From a virus, in IMG/VR virus record IMGVR_UViG_3300024346_000041, positions 1 to 64,000 of that record: 64,000 nucleotides of DNA. One strand, 5' to 3'. The position numbers and the translations under genes are program-made. Positions 22,811 through 30,459 of the stretch are shown here, piece after piece; position 1 is the stretch's first letter, and each line of letters begins with the position of its first letter. The notes below the pieces were generated by a model. That model searched no databases. It was not told where the DNA came from and saw only the letters and a list, made by a program, of their open reading frames with translations.

Positions 22811-25024
22811 ATGAAAACCAGAGAACATCTAGTCCAACACTTAGATAAGAAAACAGCTAGAAAATACGGTAAGCTACCTAATCCTGATTATCATTTTGAA
22901 GCAATAACTAAAGTTGACAAAGGCGCTTTAGAGCTTTTGAATAAGCTAGTGCACCTAAAGCCAGAAGAAGTTACAGACGATAACTCAAGATATTTAAGTT
23001 TGAGCTTTGGATCATACTTTAAAATAAATGAAGATGATGCTAGAGAAATAGTTAGCATGCCGTTTCCTGTCTACTTAACAGTGCGAAGTTGTACAAAAGA
23101 AGCTGCATTTATTATTATGGAAGCTAAAAGAGCAGCGGCAGCGCTGGCTCCTATTGATAGATCATACACTCTAAGCCTTCCACAAGAACGTATGCAAGAG
23201 CTTATCTTAGACGCTGTAAACTCAGGTCTTGAGAAAGACCTAGTTCCTTTTCTATACGATGAAGCTAGAGACACTCCTGTGTCTTCAAACTATTCGTCAT
23301 TTAGTGTGCCAGACTTAGAGTTTAAAGACGCAAATCTACTTGCAGCTTTAATAAGAATACAATATCCAAAACTAATAACGTCTACAATATTAGATTTAAA
23401 AGGAAATCATGACGATATTCAAGCAGATATTGATGACTACGACTTTAATACAATACTTACAAACCTTACAAAGGTAACTCCTGAAATATTAGCAGAAGCT
23501 ATGTTTATAATTATTAAACAGTATAGAAGGCTAAACCCTTCTCCAACTCCTAAGATGCTGCCAGTTAGCACTACGTCGTTGACCATACATAATAATTTAT
23601 CAAACATACCTCAGGCTCTTTATGATAAAGGAGCAAGTAGACTAGTAAGAACTAAACATGTGGCTGAACGTATAAAGAAAGTTATATCTTTTATGAAGCA
23701 CATGAATAAAATCATGGAAGATAAAGACAATGCTATGCCTGGATCGTATCACAACACATCTCCAAACTTTGATACGGTTCTTGCTGTAGAGCAAGGCAGT
23801 GTGCCTTACTCAGAAGACACTATTAACGAGATTATAAGCGTAAGCAAAAGCGGTATACGTATAAAAGGCGCGTCAAGAGCTTGCCAAAATAATGATACTA
23901 TGTTCAGCCCTGACGTAATATCACCAAGCACTATAAACTTAAGAAACCTAGACGTAATAAGAAAATACAGTGCAGAAACATCTGTACCTGTTTTTATGGA
24001 ATCTGTAGATACATCAGGAGTGGCAGATGCAGGCTTAAGCGAAGGCTTAAAAGGATTTGTAACTACCACACTTATTGCTCCTATTCTTAAAGTACAGCCT
24101 AACTCCTACATGACGTACAAAGATTACCAGTACGCTGACAGACATAGACAGACTGATAAGTTTAGAGAGCATTACTTTAAAATATCAGAAGCTAGTGGCA
24201 GGCGGTTTATGATTAAGCTAGCGCAAGGTATTCCTGTTAAATACGAAGATATCAATCCTATACTTGAAGCTGTAGAAGATATTGAGAACTTAGTACCAGG
24301 TAATATTTCTGATATACCTGAAAGAGCTAAGCTCGATGATGCTAATAGCTTAGATCTAGTTTGTGGATTCTTTAGAAAGCACACCGCTATGTCTGAAGAT
24401 GCAATTTACAACTTAGCTAAGGTAATACTGCTTCCTTGTAATCCTATTGGGTCTACGTTAACTTACGACACATACACAAGATATAGGCTGTCTAAGTACA
24501 TTATAGAGGCTACTGCAGGTGCGCTTGTTAATATAGTTATTCCAGCAACCTGCCCAATATCTAAGTCTTTGGTAAAAAGAATAAAGTACTTTAATGACAG
24601 GCCAGCTTGTTCTTTTTCACCAACAATAAGACATAGGTTTACTTTTAAGGGAAGCTGCCTATCGTACAGCCATCTAAACCCATATGACAAACAGTATGGA
24701 GACAGTAACAATAATAAGGCTATAGCAGCAGCTGAAGCTAAAAATCATAAGTATCTTTATGAACAAAATGGAGACATAACAGTTCCTTTTGTAGGATATG
24801 ACGTAAACGGAGTTCCAATTGTTAAAACTAAAGAATACTTAGATTTGTTTAGATCTACTGAAAATGGAAACTCAGTAGATATAAGCATATATGGTCACAA
24901 CCTTATAAAGTACGGAACAAGCTTTGGTGACGGGCTGTATCTAAGTATTATCAACTCAGATGAGACTTTAAAAGCATCTAAGGCGTTAGGAAAATCTCCA
25001 GTTCCTGCCGTTGCATCGGTTTAG
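22811..25024 (+). CDS. Large unknown protein (737 aa)
   Basis: A 737-residue protein two bases after the previous stop, with AAAGGAGAGCAG before the ATG. It has no P-loop, zinc cluster, signal peptide or membrane helix. The composition is that of a folded, mostly soluble protein with a helical N terminus and more beta-rich C terminus, including Tyr/Asn-rich segments (YSHLNPYDKQYGDSNNNK). A hairpin terminates the gene, facing a convergent minus gene. Its size and its ending at a convergent terminator suggest a major component of this region, possibly a virion protein; that is a guess. Confidence 0.7.
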   Translation: MKTREHLVQHLDKKTARKYGKLPNPDYHFEAITKVDKGALELLNKLVHLKPEEVTDDNSRYLSLSFGSYFKINEDDAREIVSMPFPVYLTVRSCTKEAAFIIMEAKRAAAALAPIDRSYTLSLPQERMQELILDAVNSGLEKDLVPFLYDEARDTPVSSNYSSFSVPDLEFKDANLLAALIRIQYPKLITSTILDLKGNHDDIQADIDDYDFNTILTNLTKVTPEILAEAMFIIIKQYRRLNPSPTPKMLPVSTTSLTIHNNLSNIPQALYDKGASRLVRTKHVAERIKKVISFMKHMNKIMEDKDNAMPGSYHNTSPNFDTVLAVEQGSVPYSEDTINEIISVSKSGIRIKGASRACQNNDTMFSPDVISPSTINLRNLDVIRKYSAETSVPVFMESVDTSGVADAGLSEGLKGFVTTTLIAPILKVQPNSYMTYKDYQYADRHRQTDKFREHYFKISEASGRRFMIKLAQGIPVKYEDINPILEAVEDIENLVPGNISDIPERAKLDDANSLDLVCGFFRKHTAMSEDAIYNLAKVILLPCNPIGSTLTYDTYTRYRLSKYIIEATAGALVNIVIPATCPISKSLVKRIKYFNDRPACSFSPTIRHRFTFKGSCLSYSHLNPYDKQYGDSNNNKAIAAAEAKNHKYLYEQNGDITVPFVGYDVNGVPIVKTKEYLDLFRSTENGNSVDISIYGHNLIKYGTSFGDGLYLSIINSDETLKASKALGKSPVPAVASV

Positions 25025-25032
25025 TAAATACA

Positions 25033-25060
25033 CACGGGCACCCTTTAACAGGCGCCCGTG
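25033..25060. terminator. Hairpin between convergent genes
   Basis: CACGGGC (25033-25039) pairs with GCCCGTG (25054-25060), with two more inner pairs after an A-C mismatch and an 8-base loop. It sits between the 3' ends of convergent genes and could stop transcription from both sides, though neither side has a long U-run. Confidence 0.55.
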
Positions 25061-25079
25061 CATACAACCCAAACCCGAC

Positions 25080-25331
25080 TTAGGAGCACTTAGCTCTTGA
25101 TCTACTAAACAGCTTTCTTGTGTTTTTACCACAAGAGGAAGCTTTACAGGCCGGTGTCGATTCCTTAACAGTGGCTGCTGGTTTAACAGCCTCTACCTTC
25201 CTGGCTTCTACAACTGGGCTACTAGCTACAGAACAAGAGCCACCTGAGCAAGAAGACTGTCTTTTTGCAAAGACTCCGTCTACTGACTCGGAACCTAGAG
25301 CGATACTTGCAGCCACTACGAATTGAAACAT
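25080..25331 (-). CDS. Small Cys-rich protein, possibly exported
   Basis: An 83-residue minus-strand protein with a perfect AGGAGG five bases before its ATG and a promoter further upstream. The N terminus has a short hydrophobic stretch (FQFVVAASIALG) that may be a weak signal sequence. There are two CxxxxC pairs (CSGGSC, CKASSC), a final Cys, and an Ala/Val/Lys-rich linker between them. Export and disulfides would fit but are inferred. It is one of five minus-strand genes in the window. Confidence 0.65.
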   Translation of the reverse strand: MFQFVVAASIALGSESVDGVFAKRQSSCSGGSCSVASSPVVEARKVEAVKPAATVKESTPACKASSCGKNTRKLFSRSRAKCS

Positions 25332-25376
25332 ACTAACCTCCTGTTAAATCTAACCGGCCCTGTTGCCGGAGATGAA

Positions 25377-25404
25377 AGTTTACAAATGTTAATAGGTTTG
25401 TCAA
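25377..25404 (-). promoter_or_regulatory. Sigma-70-type promoter for the Cys-rich gene
   Basis: Read on the minus strand, a perfect TTGACA (25404-25399) is followed after 16 bases by TAAACT (25382-25377). The transcript leader would contain a CCGGC/GCCGG hairpin just before the AGGAGG site. The 178-base divergent region is otherwise AT-rich with no gene. Confidence 0.55.
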
Positions 25405-25509
25405 ATATACAAGAATAAAAATAGCTCATTTAAACTCATAAGTCTTTTAACATAAAGAGTTTAAAATTTAGATAAAATTAAGTTTTAACAACAAAATGAA
25501 AGGCAAGTT

Positions 25510-25755
25510 ATGAAAGACAAAAAAGAAATCGAGCAGTTAAGAGCTGAATACATTGAAGCAAAAATGGCAACAATGATAGACGATTGCGAAGGAGCCTCAG
25601 CTAATTCAGAAATGGCGTTTTATGCTGAAAAAGGATTAGAGATCGAATGCAATGGTCTTACCTTTGTAGAGCTAGAGGCACTTATGATTGAGCTCGCCGA
25701 GTTAAACGGTGAAGACGAGGACGATGAAGAAGACGAAGACGAAGAGTATGAATAA
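25510..25755 (+). CDS. Small acidic protein with Asp/Glu tail
   Basis: An 81-residue protein, AAAGGCA before the ATG. The last 15 residues are almost all Asp and Glu (EDEDDEEDEDEEYE) and the rest is acidic and helical. Such tails occur in DNA-mimic and partner-binding phage proteins, but charge alone does not prove this. It precedes the inverted-repeat cassette. Function unknown. Confidence 0.6.
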   Translation: MKDKKEIEQLRAEYIEAKMATMIDDCEGASANSEMAFYAEKGLEIECNGLTFVELEALMIELAELNGEDEDDEEDEDEEYE

Positions 25756-25790
25756 CTAAACTTAGTTTAAAAGTGTAACTGTATAAATAC

Positions 25791-25852
25791 TTTGTACAGT
25801 AGTTTGTACACGTTCCACTTAATTCACTATATTCTAAAGAATATAGTATTAT
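25791..25852 (+). repeat. Left 62-bp inverted repeat of the cassette
   Basis: This 62-base segment is the exact reverse complement of 26253-26314. It contains its own hairpin, ACTATATTCT (25826-25835) and AGAATATAGT (25838-25847) with a 2-base loop. It ends 20 bases before the ATG of the enclosed gene, so it forms most of that gene's leader. Matching stops sharply at both ends. Confidence 0.95.
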
Positions 25853-25872
25853 ACTTTTTAAAGGACTAAACC

Positions 25873-26256
25873 ATGGCTTGTGTAAGATGTGTAGTTTTAA
25901 AAAATCATAAGGATAGGAGTGAAGCTGTAAGGTCACAACATTCAAAAATACCTCACTTTGTAAAAATGTCGTGTTCAAAGTTTCAAGTAGCTTTAGGTAA
26001 GCACCATGAATACGCAATAGATAGGGCTAAAGCACAGTTAACTGAAAAAGGTCTTAATCCTGATGATTTTGACTTTTTAAGTTTTGATTACGTAGAAGGC
26101 TACTTTATGAGAGATATGTTTGAGAGCAGTAACTTTGTAAAAATATGGAGAAATGCTGAATTGTTTAATATTAAACCTTTGGGACCATTTTCACCTTGGT
26201 TTTCCGATGGAGAAGAAGCTGACCAGTTTCCAAATGAATTAGAGTTAAATACATAA
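25873..26256 (+). CDS. Unknown protein enclosed by perfect inverted repeats
   Basis: A 127-residue protein with AAAGGA before ATG 25873. It starts MACVRCVVLKNHKDRSEAV, has a CxxC, basic N-terminal half and aromatic, acidic C terminus. It does not look like a transposase, recombinase or homing nuclease. The stop codon overlaps the right inverted repeat by four bases, so the gene fills the cassette exactly. Its mRNA would have fully complementary 5' and 3' ends. Function unknown; the cassette arrangement suggests a mobile or switchable gene. Confidence 0.7.
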   Translation: MACVRCVVLKNHKDRSEAVRSQHSKIPHFVKMSCSKFQVALGKHHEYAIDRAKAQLTEKGLNPDDFDFLSFDYVEGYFMRDMFESSNFVKIWRNAELFNIKPLGPFSPWFSDGEEADQFPNELELNT

Positions 26257-26314
26257 TACTATATTCTTTAGAATATAGTGAATTAAGTGGAACGTGTACA
26301 AACTACTGTACAAA
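26253..26314 (-). repeat. Right 62-bp inverted repeat of the cassette
   Basis: The exact reverse complement of 25791-25852, including the inner hairpin at 26258-26279. No clear target-site duplication flanks the 524-bp unit; only the dinucleotide AC follows the right end and precedes the left end. Confidence 0.95.
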
Positions 26315-26339
26315 ACAAAACCTCATTAAGGATTTTAAC

Positions 26340-26924
26340 ATGATAAAAGACCTAAGACTGAACTTGGACATGGATCAACTCACCGAACTTTTAAACAGTA
26401 TTGGTGATAAGGTTAACTTAAACATAGTACTTAGCCCTAGTAACAAAGCTAGGTTTAAATTAGGTAAGGTGGTTAGTCCAAATGAATTTAGAGATGACTT
26501 TAGCGATAACTTTGAAGAGCTAAACTTGCTAGATGTACAACGCGACGGGTGTAGTTTGAGCCTTCCAGCTGTTAAAGAGCCTAAGCTTAACAAACCTAAA
26601 AAGCGTAGGTTTGGAAAACACACTCGTATTACTAGGAAGCATTTAGAACTAAGGGACTCAATGAATATTGCGCATTATAGTGGAAGGCTTTCAGCTCCTA
26701 GCATGAGAGCTATATTAATTAAAGACTGCGATTTGTTTGATAAAAAGACAAAGAACTTTCTTACTGGGCTAGGTTACATAACTCTTGCTGACGTCACAAA
26801 GTCTACTGAGGCTTTGATTCTAGGGGCCTGCAGTAGTCTCAAATTCAGCGATTACGTCACTAAGACGGGTCTTGGCAGGGTTATTGAATGTTTAGAGAAA
26901 ATAGGTGTGTTTTTGAGAAAGTAG
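26340..26924 (+). CDS. Protein with C-terminal helix-hairpin-helix (alpha-CTD-like)
   Basis: A 194-residue protein, AAGGA before the ATG. The centre has a very basic stretch (KPKKRRFGKHTRITRKH). The last 55 residues (LTGLGYITLADVTKS ... GLGRVIECLEKIGVFL) have the two-hairpin spacing of the bacterial RNA polymerase alpha C-terminal domain, though less clearly than the protein at 48746. A sigma-factor-like gene follows at 27677, so a transcription-related DNA-binding role is plausible. The N-terminal 90 residues are unrecognised. Confidence 0.5.
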   Translation: MIKDLRLNLDMDQLTELLNSIGDKVNLNIVLSPSNKARFKLGKVVSPNEFRDDFSDNFEELNLLDVQRDGCSLSLPAVKEPKLNKPKKRRFGKHTRITRKHLELRDSMNIAHYSGRLSAPSMRAILIKDCDLFDKKTKNFLTGLGYITLADVTKSTEALILGACSSLKFSDYVTKTGLGRVIECLEKIGVFLRK

Positions 26925-26950
26925 TAGTTTTACTTTTAAAGGAGAAAGCC

Positions 26951-27271
26951 ATGGATGGACTAGCTACCTGTATTGCAACCGGATTAGTTGGATTTTCTAA
27001 TGATAAGGATCCGGTTGACTTTGTTAAGGACCATATTTTACGTAAAACTATACTTACAAATATTGACTTAGTGTTCAAAGATACAGCTAATGAAATAGTT
27101 TTATCAGCAACCGCTGATAACGGTAAGTTCTTTAGTTGTTGCATACAAACTCCTAAAGCTCCTGAACAGGAAGAGCTTCTCACAGGCTACATGTCTGAAT
27201 TAAGAAAGCAGTTCTGGGAAGCTATGCAAGAATGTGAGAACTTCGTAGCTGGTGAGAGCTTGCAGTGGTAA
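26951..27271 (+). CDS. Small unknown protein
   Basis: A 106-residue protein starting MDGLATCIATGLVGF at ATG 26951 after AAAGGAG; the frame extends upstream to 26888, inside the previous gene. It has mixed alpha/beta character, a CC pair and an acidic C-terminal helix. Function unknown. Confidence 0.6.
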   Translation: MDGLATCIATGLVGFSNDKDPVDFVKDHILRKTILTNIDLVFKDTANEIVLSATADNGKFFSCCIQTPKAPEQEELLTGYMSELRKQFWEAMQECENFVAGESLQW

Positions 27272-27309
27272 AATTTAGGCTGACAAACTCTTACTTGGAG
27301 GTAAGTAGA

Positions 27310-27579
27310 ATGGCTATTGATCTAAATAAAGAAGACGAGCAGTTGGAGACGTCTCCAAAGCTTAGGAAAGAAGGTAAGGTTCAAATAGACAAGGTTATTA
27401 TTAATAACCTTTCTAAACTTGTTACCTACCCTGCTGGGTATATAAAGTCTGAAGCTATAAACGTTTATAGCGACAGGTGGCGGGTTAACATATGGACACT
27501 TGGCGATAACAACGCCAGAGTTGAAGGTTCTTGGTTTGTAGTAGCTGATCCTAAGGGCGCTGTAGTTTCTTTTAACTAG
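27310..27579 (+). CDS. Small unknown protein carrying palindrome copy 4
   Basis: An 89-residue protein. ATG 27310 has TTGGAGGTAAG at the correct distance and is preferred to 27265, which lies in the previous gene. The palindrome falls at residues 12-16 (LETSP), just before a Lys-rich segment. The C-terminal half is beta-rich (WRVNIWTLG, EGSWFVVADPKG). Function unknown. Confidence 0.65.
   Translation: MAIDLNKEDEQLETSPKLRKEGKVQIDKVIINNLSKLVTYPAGYIKSEAINVYSDRWRVNIWTLGDNNARVEGSWFVVADPKGAVVSFN
27343..27358. repeat. Dispersed palindrome, copy 4 (16 bp)
   Basis: TTGGAGACGTCTCCAA with core at 27345-27356. Read as QLETSPK in the host gene, the same phase as copies 1, 2 and 5. Confidence 0.9.
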
Positions 27580-27587
27580 CGCTTTTA

Positions 27588-27638
27588 GTAAACGGTTTAC
27601 TGTCGTTTACTGCAGAGCTTGTTTAGTACGAGCTCTGC
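27588..27638 (+). promoter_or_regulatory. Operator-like GTTTAC repeats and hairpin before the sigma gene
   Basis: GTAAAC-G-GTTTAC (27588-27600) and a third GTTTAC (27605-27610) form a dyad plus repeat. They are followed by GCAGAGCT (27612-27619) paired with AGCTCTGC (27631-27638). The combination fits an operator and a transcription boundary ahead of the sigma-like gene. GTTTAC/GTAAAC also occurs at 25377 and 50961. Confidence 0.4.
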
Positions 27639-27676
27639 ATATGTATTTAATTTAACTACATTTCTAGGATTAATTT

Positions 27677-28399
27677 ATGGCGGTTAGGCGCTCATCTGGT
27701 CTACGCAAAAAAACTAGCAAACATAACGATTTTGACTACTTTTGGAACAGACACCAAGGAACCGTTGCTTTGTTAGCGGCTACTTTAGTTAAAGATTGCG
27801 GTGGTCATGCAGCAGACTATATGGGCTCTATAGCCCTAACATTTAATACTTTTCTTATAGCTTCAAGAAAAAAAATAAAAAGATATAGTGATCTTAGCTT
27901 TAAGCATTCAGCATTTGCTTTTTGTATTTATTATGTAAAAGCTCATTTTGTAAGATACGACTCTGACCTTATGGCTTCTGAGTGGGTAAACTTTAAAAAT
28001 GGGTTAGGAAGCCGTAGTTTAAACTTGTCTAGTTTTAAAGAAAGTAAAGGAAAAAAAGTTAAAGTAACTACGCCTTCTGACTCTGTTATTAAAAATATAC
28101 GATGCAGAGAGGCTGAACTTAATTGGGCTTTAGGGTTTATTGAAGAAGCTGGCGGAATAGTTCCTATGTGGGAGCTAGTATCATCTAGGTTAACTGCTAG
28201 ATACAAACTGATAGTTAAATACAGATACATTCTTGAGATGACTTTTCAAGATATAGGAGACATCGTAGGCATATGCAGAGAACGCGTTCGTCAAGTAATT
28301 ATGAAGGCTTTAATTATTATTCGTAATACTTTAAGAAGTATTAATAATAAAGAATACCTTCATTTATTTCGAAAAGACAACGTAGGTTTTGAGTACTAA
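27677..28399 (+). CDS. Sigma-70-family RNA polymerase sigma factor
   Basis: A 240-residue protein. Region 4 is clear near the C terminus (about 175-225): LTARYKLIVKYRYILEMTFQDIGDIVG, then CRERVRQVIMKALIIIRNTL, with the RERVRQ recognition-helix motif at about 201-206. The first 100 residues (FDYFWNRHQ ... AFAFCIYYVKAHF) fit a reduced region 2 that binds core polymerase and the -10 element. Compare T4 gp55, a short phage late sigma factor. It probably directs host polymerase to phage promoters such as the repeated element at 3579 and 63185; that link is inferred. Confidence 0.8.
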   Translation: MAVRRSSGLRKKTSKHNDFDYFWNRHQGTVALLAATLVKDCGGHAADYMGSIALTFNTFLIASRKKIKRYSDLSFKHSAFAFCIYYVKAHFVRYDSDLMASEWVNFKNGLGSRSLNLSSFKESKGKKVKVTTPSDSVIKNIRCREAELNWALGFIEEAGGIVPMWELVSSRLTARYKLIVKYRYILEMTFQDIGDIVGICRERVRQVIMKALIIIRNTLRSINNKEYLHLFRKDNVGFEY

Positions 28400-28420
28400 C
28401 AAATCTTATTGAGGTTTATT

Positions 28421-28927
28421 ATGAGTGATTCAATTAGCATGCTTTTTGAAAAGATTCCTATGATCAAGAAGATGATAAAGGCAGTAATGGAAGCTAATGG
28501 CGAGCATCCTCCAGTATTTTTTACATCAGACGGTAAGAAGAAGATTGAAGCTAAGCCTGTGTTTTTTGCTAACGACCGTGATAAGGACGAAGTAATGGCT
28601 TCAATGAAAGTTAAAATACAAGACGGTTCTGTAAAAGAATATGTGTTTGTTGCTGAGAGCTGGTGCGTAGAGACTGATAAAGAAGAGACTTATAAAGATT
28701 ACGGATCTATATCTAAGCATCCATTAAAGAAAGAGATAATGCTTATGCAGTACTCTTCTCATAAAGAGGAGGTGCTGTACAAAGCGGCCATTATTAGGTC
28801 CAAAGGTGATAAGGTCTCACTAGGAGAATGGGAGACTTTTAGTACTAAATCTATTGATAAATTTGCCTCAAACAACACAGGCAGGTTTAACGATATGTTT
28901 GGAAAAGCCATGTCTGAGTTTAATTAA
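28421..28927 (+). CDS. Unknown protein
   Basis: A 168-residue protein from ATG 28421 after TTGAGG. The sequence is Lys/Glu-rich with a helical N terminus (SMLFEKIPMIKKMIKAVMEANGEHP) and a later beta-like part (SVKEYVFVAESW). It overlaps the extension of the next frame but not its preferred start. It lies directly downstream of the sigma factor and could be its regulator, but no anti-sigma motif is visible. Confidence 0.6.
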   Translation: MSDSISMLFEKIPMIKKMIKAVMEANGEHPPVFFTSDGKKKIEAKPVFFANDRDKDEVMASMKVKIQDGSVKEYVFVAESWCVETDKEETYKDYGSISKHPLKKEIMLMQYSSHKEEVLYKAAIIRSKGDKVSLGEWETFSTKSIDKFASNNTGRFNDMFGKAMSEFN

Positions 28928-28943
28928 AAAGAGAAGGCAGACA

Positions 28944-29741
28944 ATGGCAGCTAGCCTCATATCTAGGTTTTATAAAAGCTGTTTTTACTTAGAGTTATTT
29001 GCAACTGCAGCGCAGCACGGCATCAAAAGCCGTGCTGGCGTTATGTCAAAATTGCTGTACTTGAGAAGTAAAAAAACTAAAGCTTTTTTTAAGGTTTTTG
29101 AAAGACTACAAGATCTTAAGAAGCGTTATCCGTTTCTATGCCTTTCTTTGAGAAAGTGTACACTTCCTTCTTACCTTAGGTTTTCTAAAGACAAAGATAA
29201 GAAGACAGCTTACAGATGCAGTAAGATAAGGTATTGCCCATACTGCTGGAACAGGTCTATATGCAGGGCTTACAGGCGTATGACTAATAACCTATCTAAG
29301 GGCAGCGATAAGTATAAAGACTATGGCTTTTTTTACAGTGAAAAAGTTTCTTACATACCTGTAGGATCTAGCAGCAAGGTTATATCTGACAAAGGTTTAA
29401 GTATGTTTTCTCCAAGATGGAAAATGCGCGCTGCTACTCTTGCCGCTCACAAGGTCGCTGGAATAGCCGAAATGCTTATAGTTCACTCTCACTTATTAAA
29501 CGGAGATAGGGTTTACAAGCTTACGCTTAAGCAGGTAGCTTACTGCCACAAAGATTCTAAAACAGCTAAGTCGTCTTTGCATGCGTCTAAAAGATTTGGA
29601 AAAGCTGCTATTAATTTTTGTTGCTTTCCTGTATCGATGCTTTACGATGGCCCGCTAAGGTCTCTTAAGATAGATGAGTCTTTTAGGCGTAGAAGGTTGA
29701 TAAGGCAGTACGGATTGTTTTATTCAGCTGATGAACAATAG
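28944..29741 (+). CDS. Basic protein with CxxxxxxCPYC zinc-like motif
   Basis: A 265-residue, strongly basic protein from ATG 28944 (MAASLISRFYKS) after GAGAAGG. Residues about 103-125 read RCSKIRYCPYCWNRSICRAYRRM, a Cys cluster like that near the N terminus of some rolling-circle replication initiators. VHSH near residue 180 could be an HUH-type element, but a catalytic Tyr helix is not obvious. A nucleic-acid-binding role is likely; an initiator role is only a suggestion. Confidence 0.5.
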   Translation: MAASLISRFYKSCFYLELFATAAQHGIKSRAGVMSKLLYLRSKKTKAFFKVFERLQDLKKRYPFLCLSLRKCTLPSYLRFSKDKDKKTAYRCSKIRYCPYCWNRSICRAYRRMTNNLSKGSDKYKDYGFFYSEKVSYIPVGSSSKVISDKGLSMFSPRWKMRAATLAAHKVAGIAEMLIVHSHLLNGDRVYKLTLKQVAYCHKDSKTAKSSLHASKRFGKAAINFCCFPVSMLYDGPLRSLKIDESFRRRRLIRQYGLFYSADEQ

Positions 29742-29788
29742 TCTATTTTTATAACCATACGTTGGTATTAAGAAAGGAATCTTACTCC

Positions 29789-30250
29789 ATGCATAAAGAC
29801 ACTAAGTTTAAAACCTATGTAGTGTATGTACCTCCTGTGTTTGACAAACTTCCTGATGTCTTGCCAAAATACCCTATGCCTGGAGAGAGTTACAACTATA
29901 GCCAGATGTCTGATGTGATTTCTATATTTGATAAAAGGTGGAAGTCTGCAGGCTCAATACCTGATAGAGAGCCGTTTGCAGTAGCTTCCACCAAGGAAGG
30001 AGTAGAGATTCCTGGGTCAGACCGGATTACTAGAGATATTATATACTCGGCCATAACCAGTGACGCTTACATTGAAGCTGTATCTGAGCGTGAGTCTTCT
30101 AATAAGTTTATTAATGAGTTACTTAGCCTTGACTGTTCTTTGGATGATCAGGATGATCTTGATGAGGTACCTACAACAACGGCTAAGCCACATGGAGGTG
30201 GCGACAAGTGTCAAAAAGAGAAGAAGAAAAGGGAAAACCCAAAAAGGTAG
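29789..30250 (+). CDS. Unknown protein
   Basis: A 153-residue protein starting MHKDTKFKTYVVYVPPVF at 29789 after AAAGGA. It is Pro-rich at the N terminus, acidic between residues 110 and 135 (DDQDDLDEVP), and ends in a basic tail (KCQKEKKKRENPKR). The tail overlaps the next gene in another frame. Function unknown. Confidence 0.6.
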   Translation: MHKDTKFKTYVVYVPPVFDKLPDVLPKYPMPGESYNYSQMSDVISIFDKRWKSAGSIPDREPFAVASTKEGVEIPGSDRITRDIIYSAITSDAYIEAVSERESSNKFINELLSLDCSLDDQDDLDEVPTTTAKPHGGGDKCQKEKKKRENPKR

Positions 30251-30459
30251 TTAAAAAGCCTGCAAAGAAAGCTGACAACAGATACAACAAGCGAGCTAAC
30301 TGTGGCTATAAAAATTGCCTCAGATGCGGCAAGCAGTTTATGTCTAGTGATGTATGCAGGAACAGGATATGCGTTCCGTGCACTAGGCTTAATTGCAAGG
30401 AGTGGTCTCCTGGCGTGTACCGGTCTGGGCTATCCGTTGATTCAGAAGATAACTCTTAA
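30208..30459 (+). CDS. Small zinc-binding protein, GTG start
   Basis: An 83-residue protein from GTG 30208 with GGAGGTGG before it, overlapping the previous gene by 43 bases. After a Lys-rich N terminus comes NCLRCGKQF, then CRNRICVPCTRLNC: a two-knuckle zinc ribbon of the CxxCxxxFxS...NRxCxxC type common in phages of unknown role. It ends exactly where the convergent sulfotransferase gene ends. Confidence 0.65.
   Translation: MSKREEEKGKPKKVVKKPAKKADNRYNKRANCGYKNCLRCGKQFMSSDVCRNRICVPCTRLNCKEWSPGVYRSGLSVDSEDNS

Noticed and set aside
25781-26330. Insertion sequence
   Set aside because: The inverted repeats are present, but the single gene has no transposase motifs and there is no clear target duplication; only the neutral description as an inverted-repeat cassette is kept.
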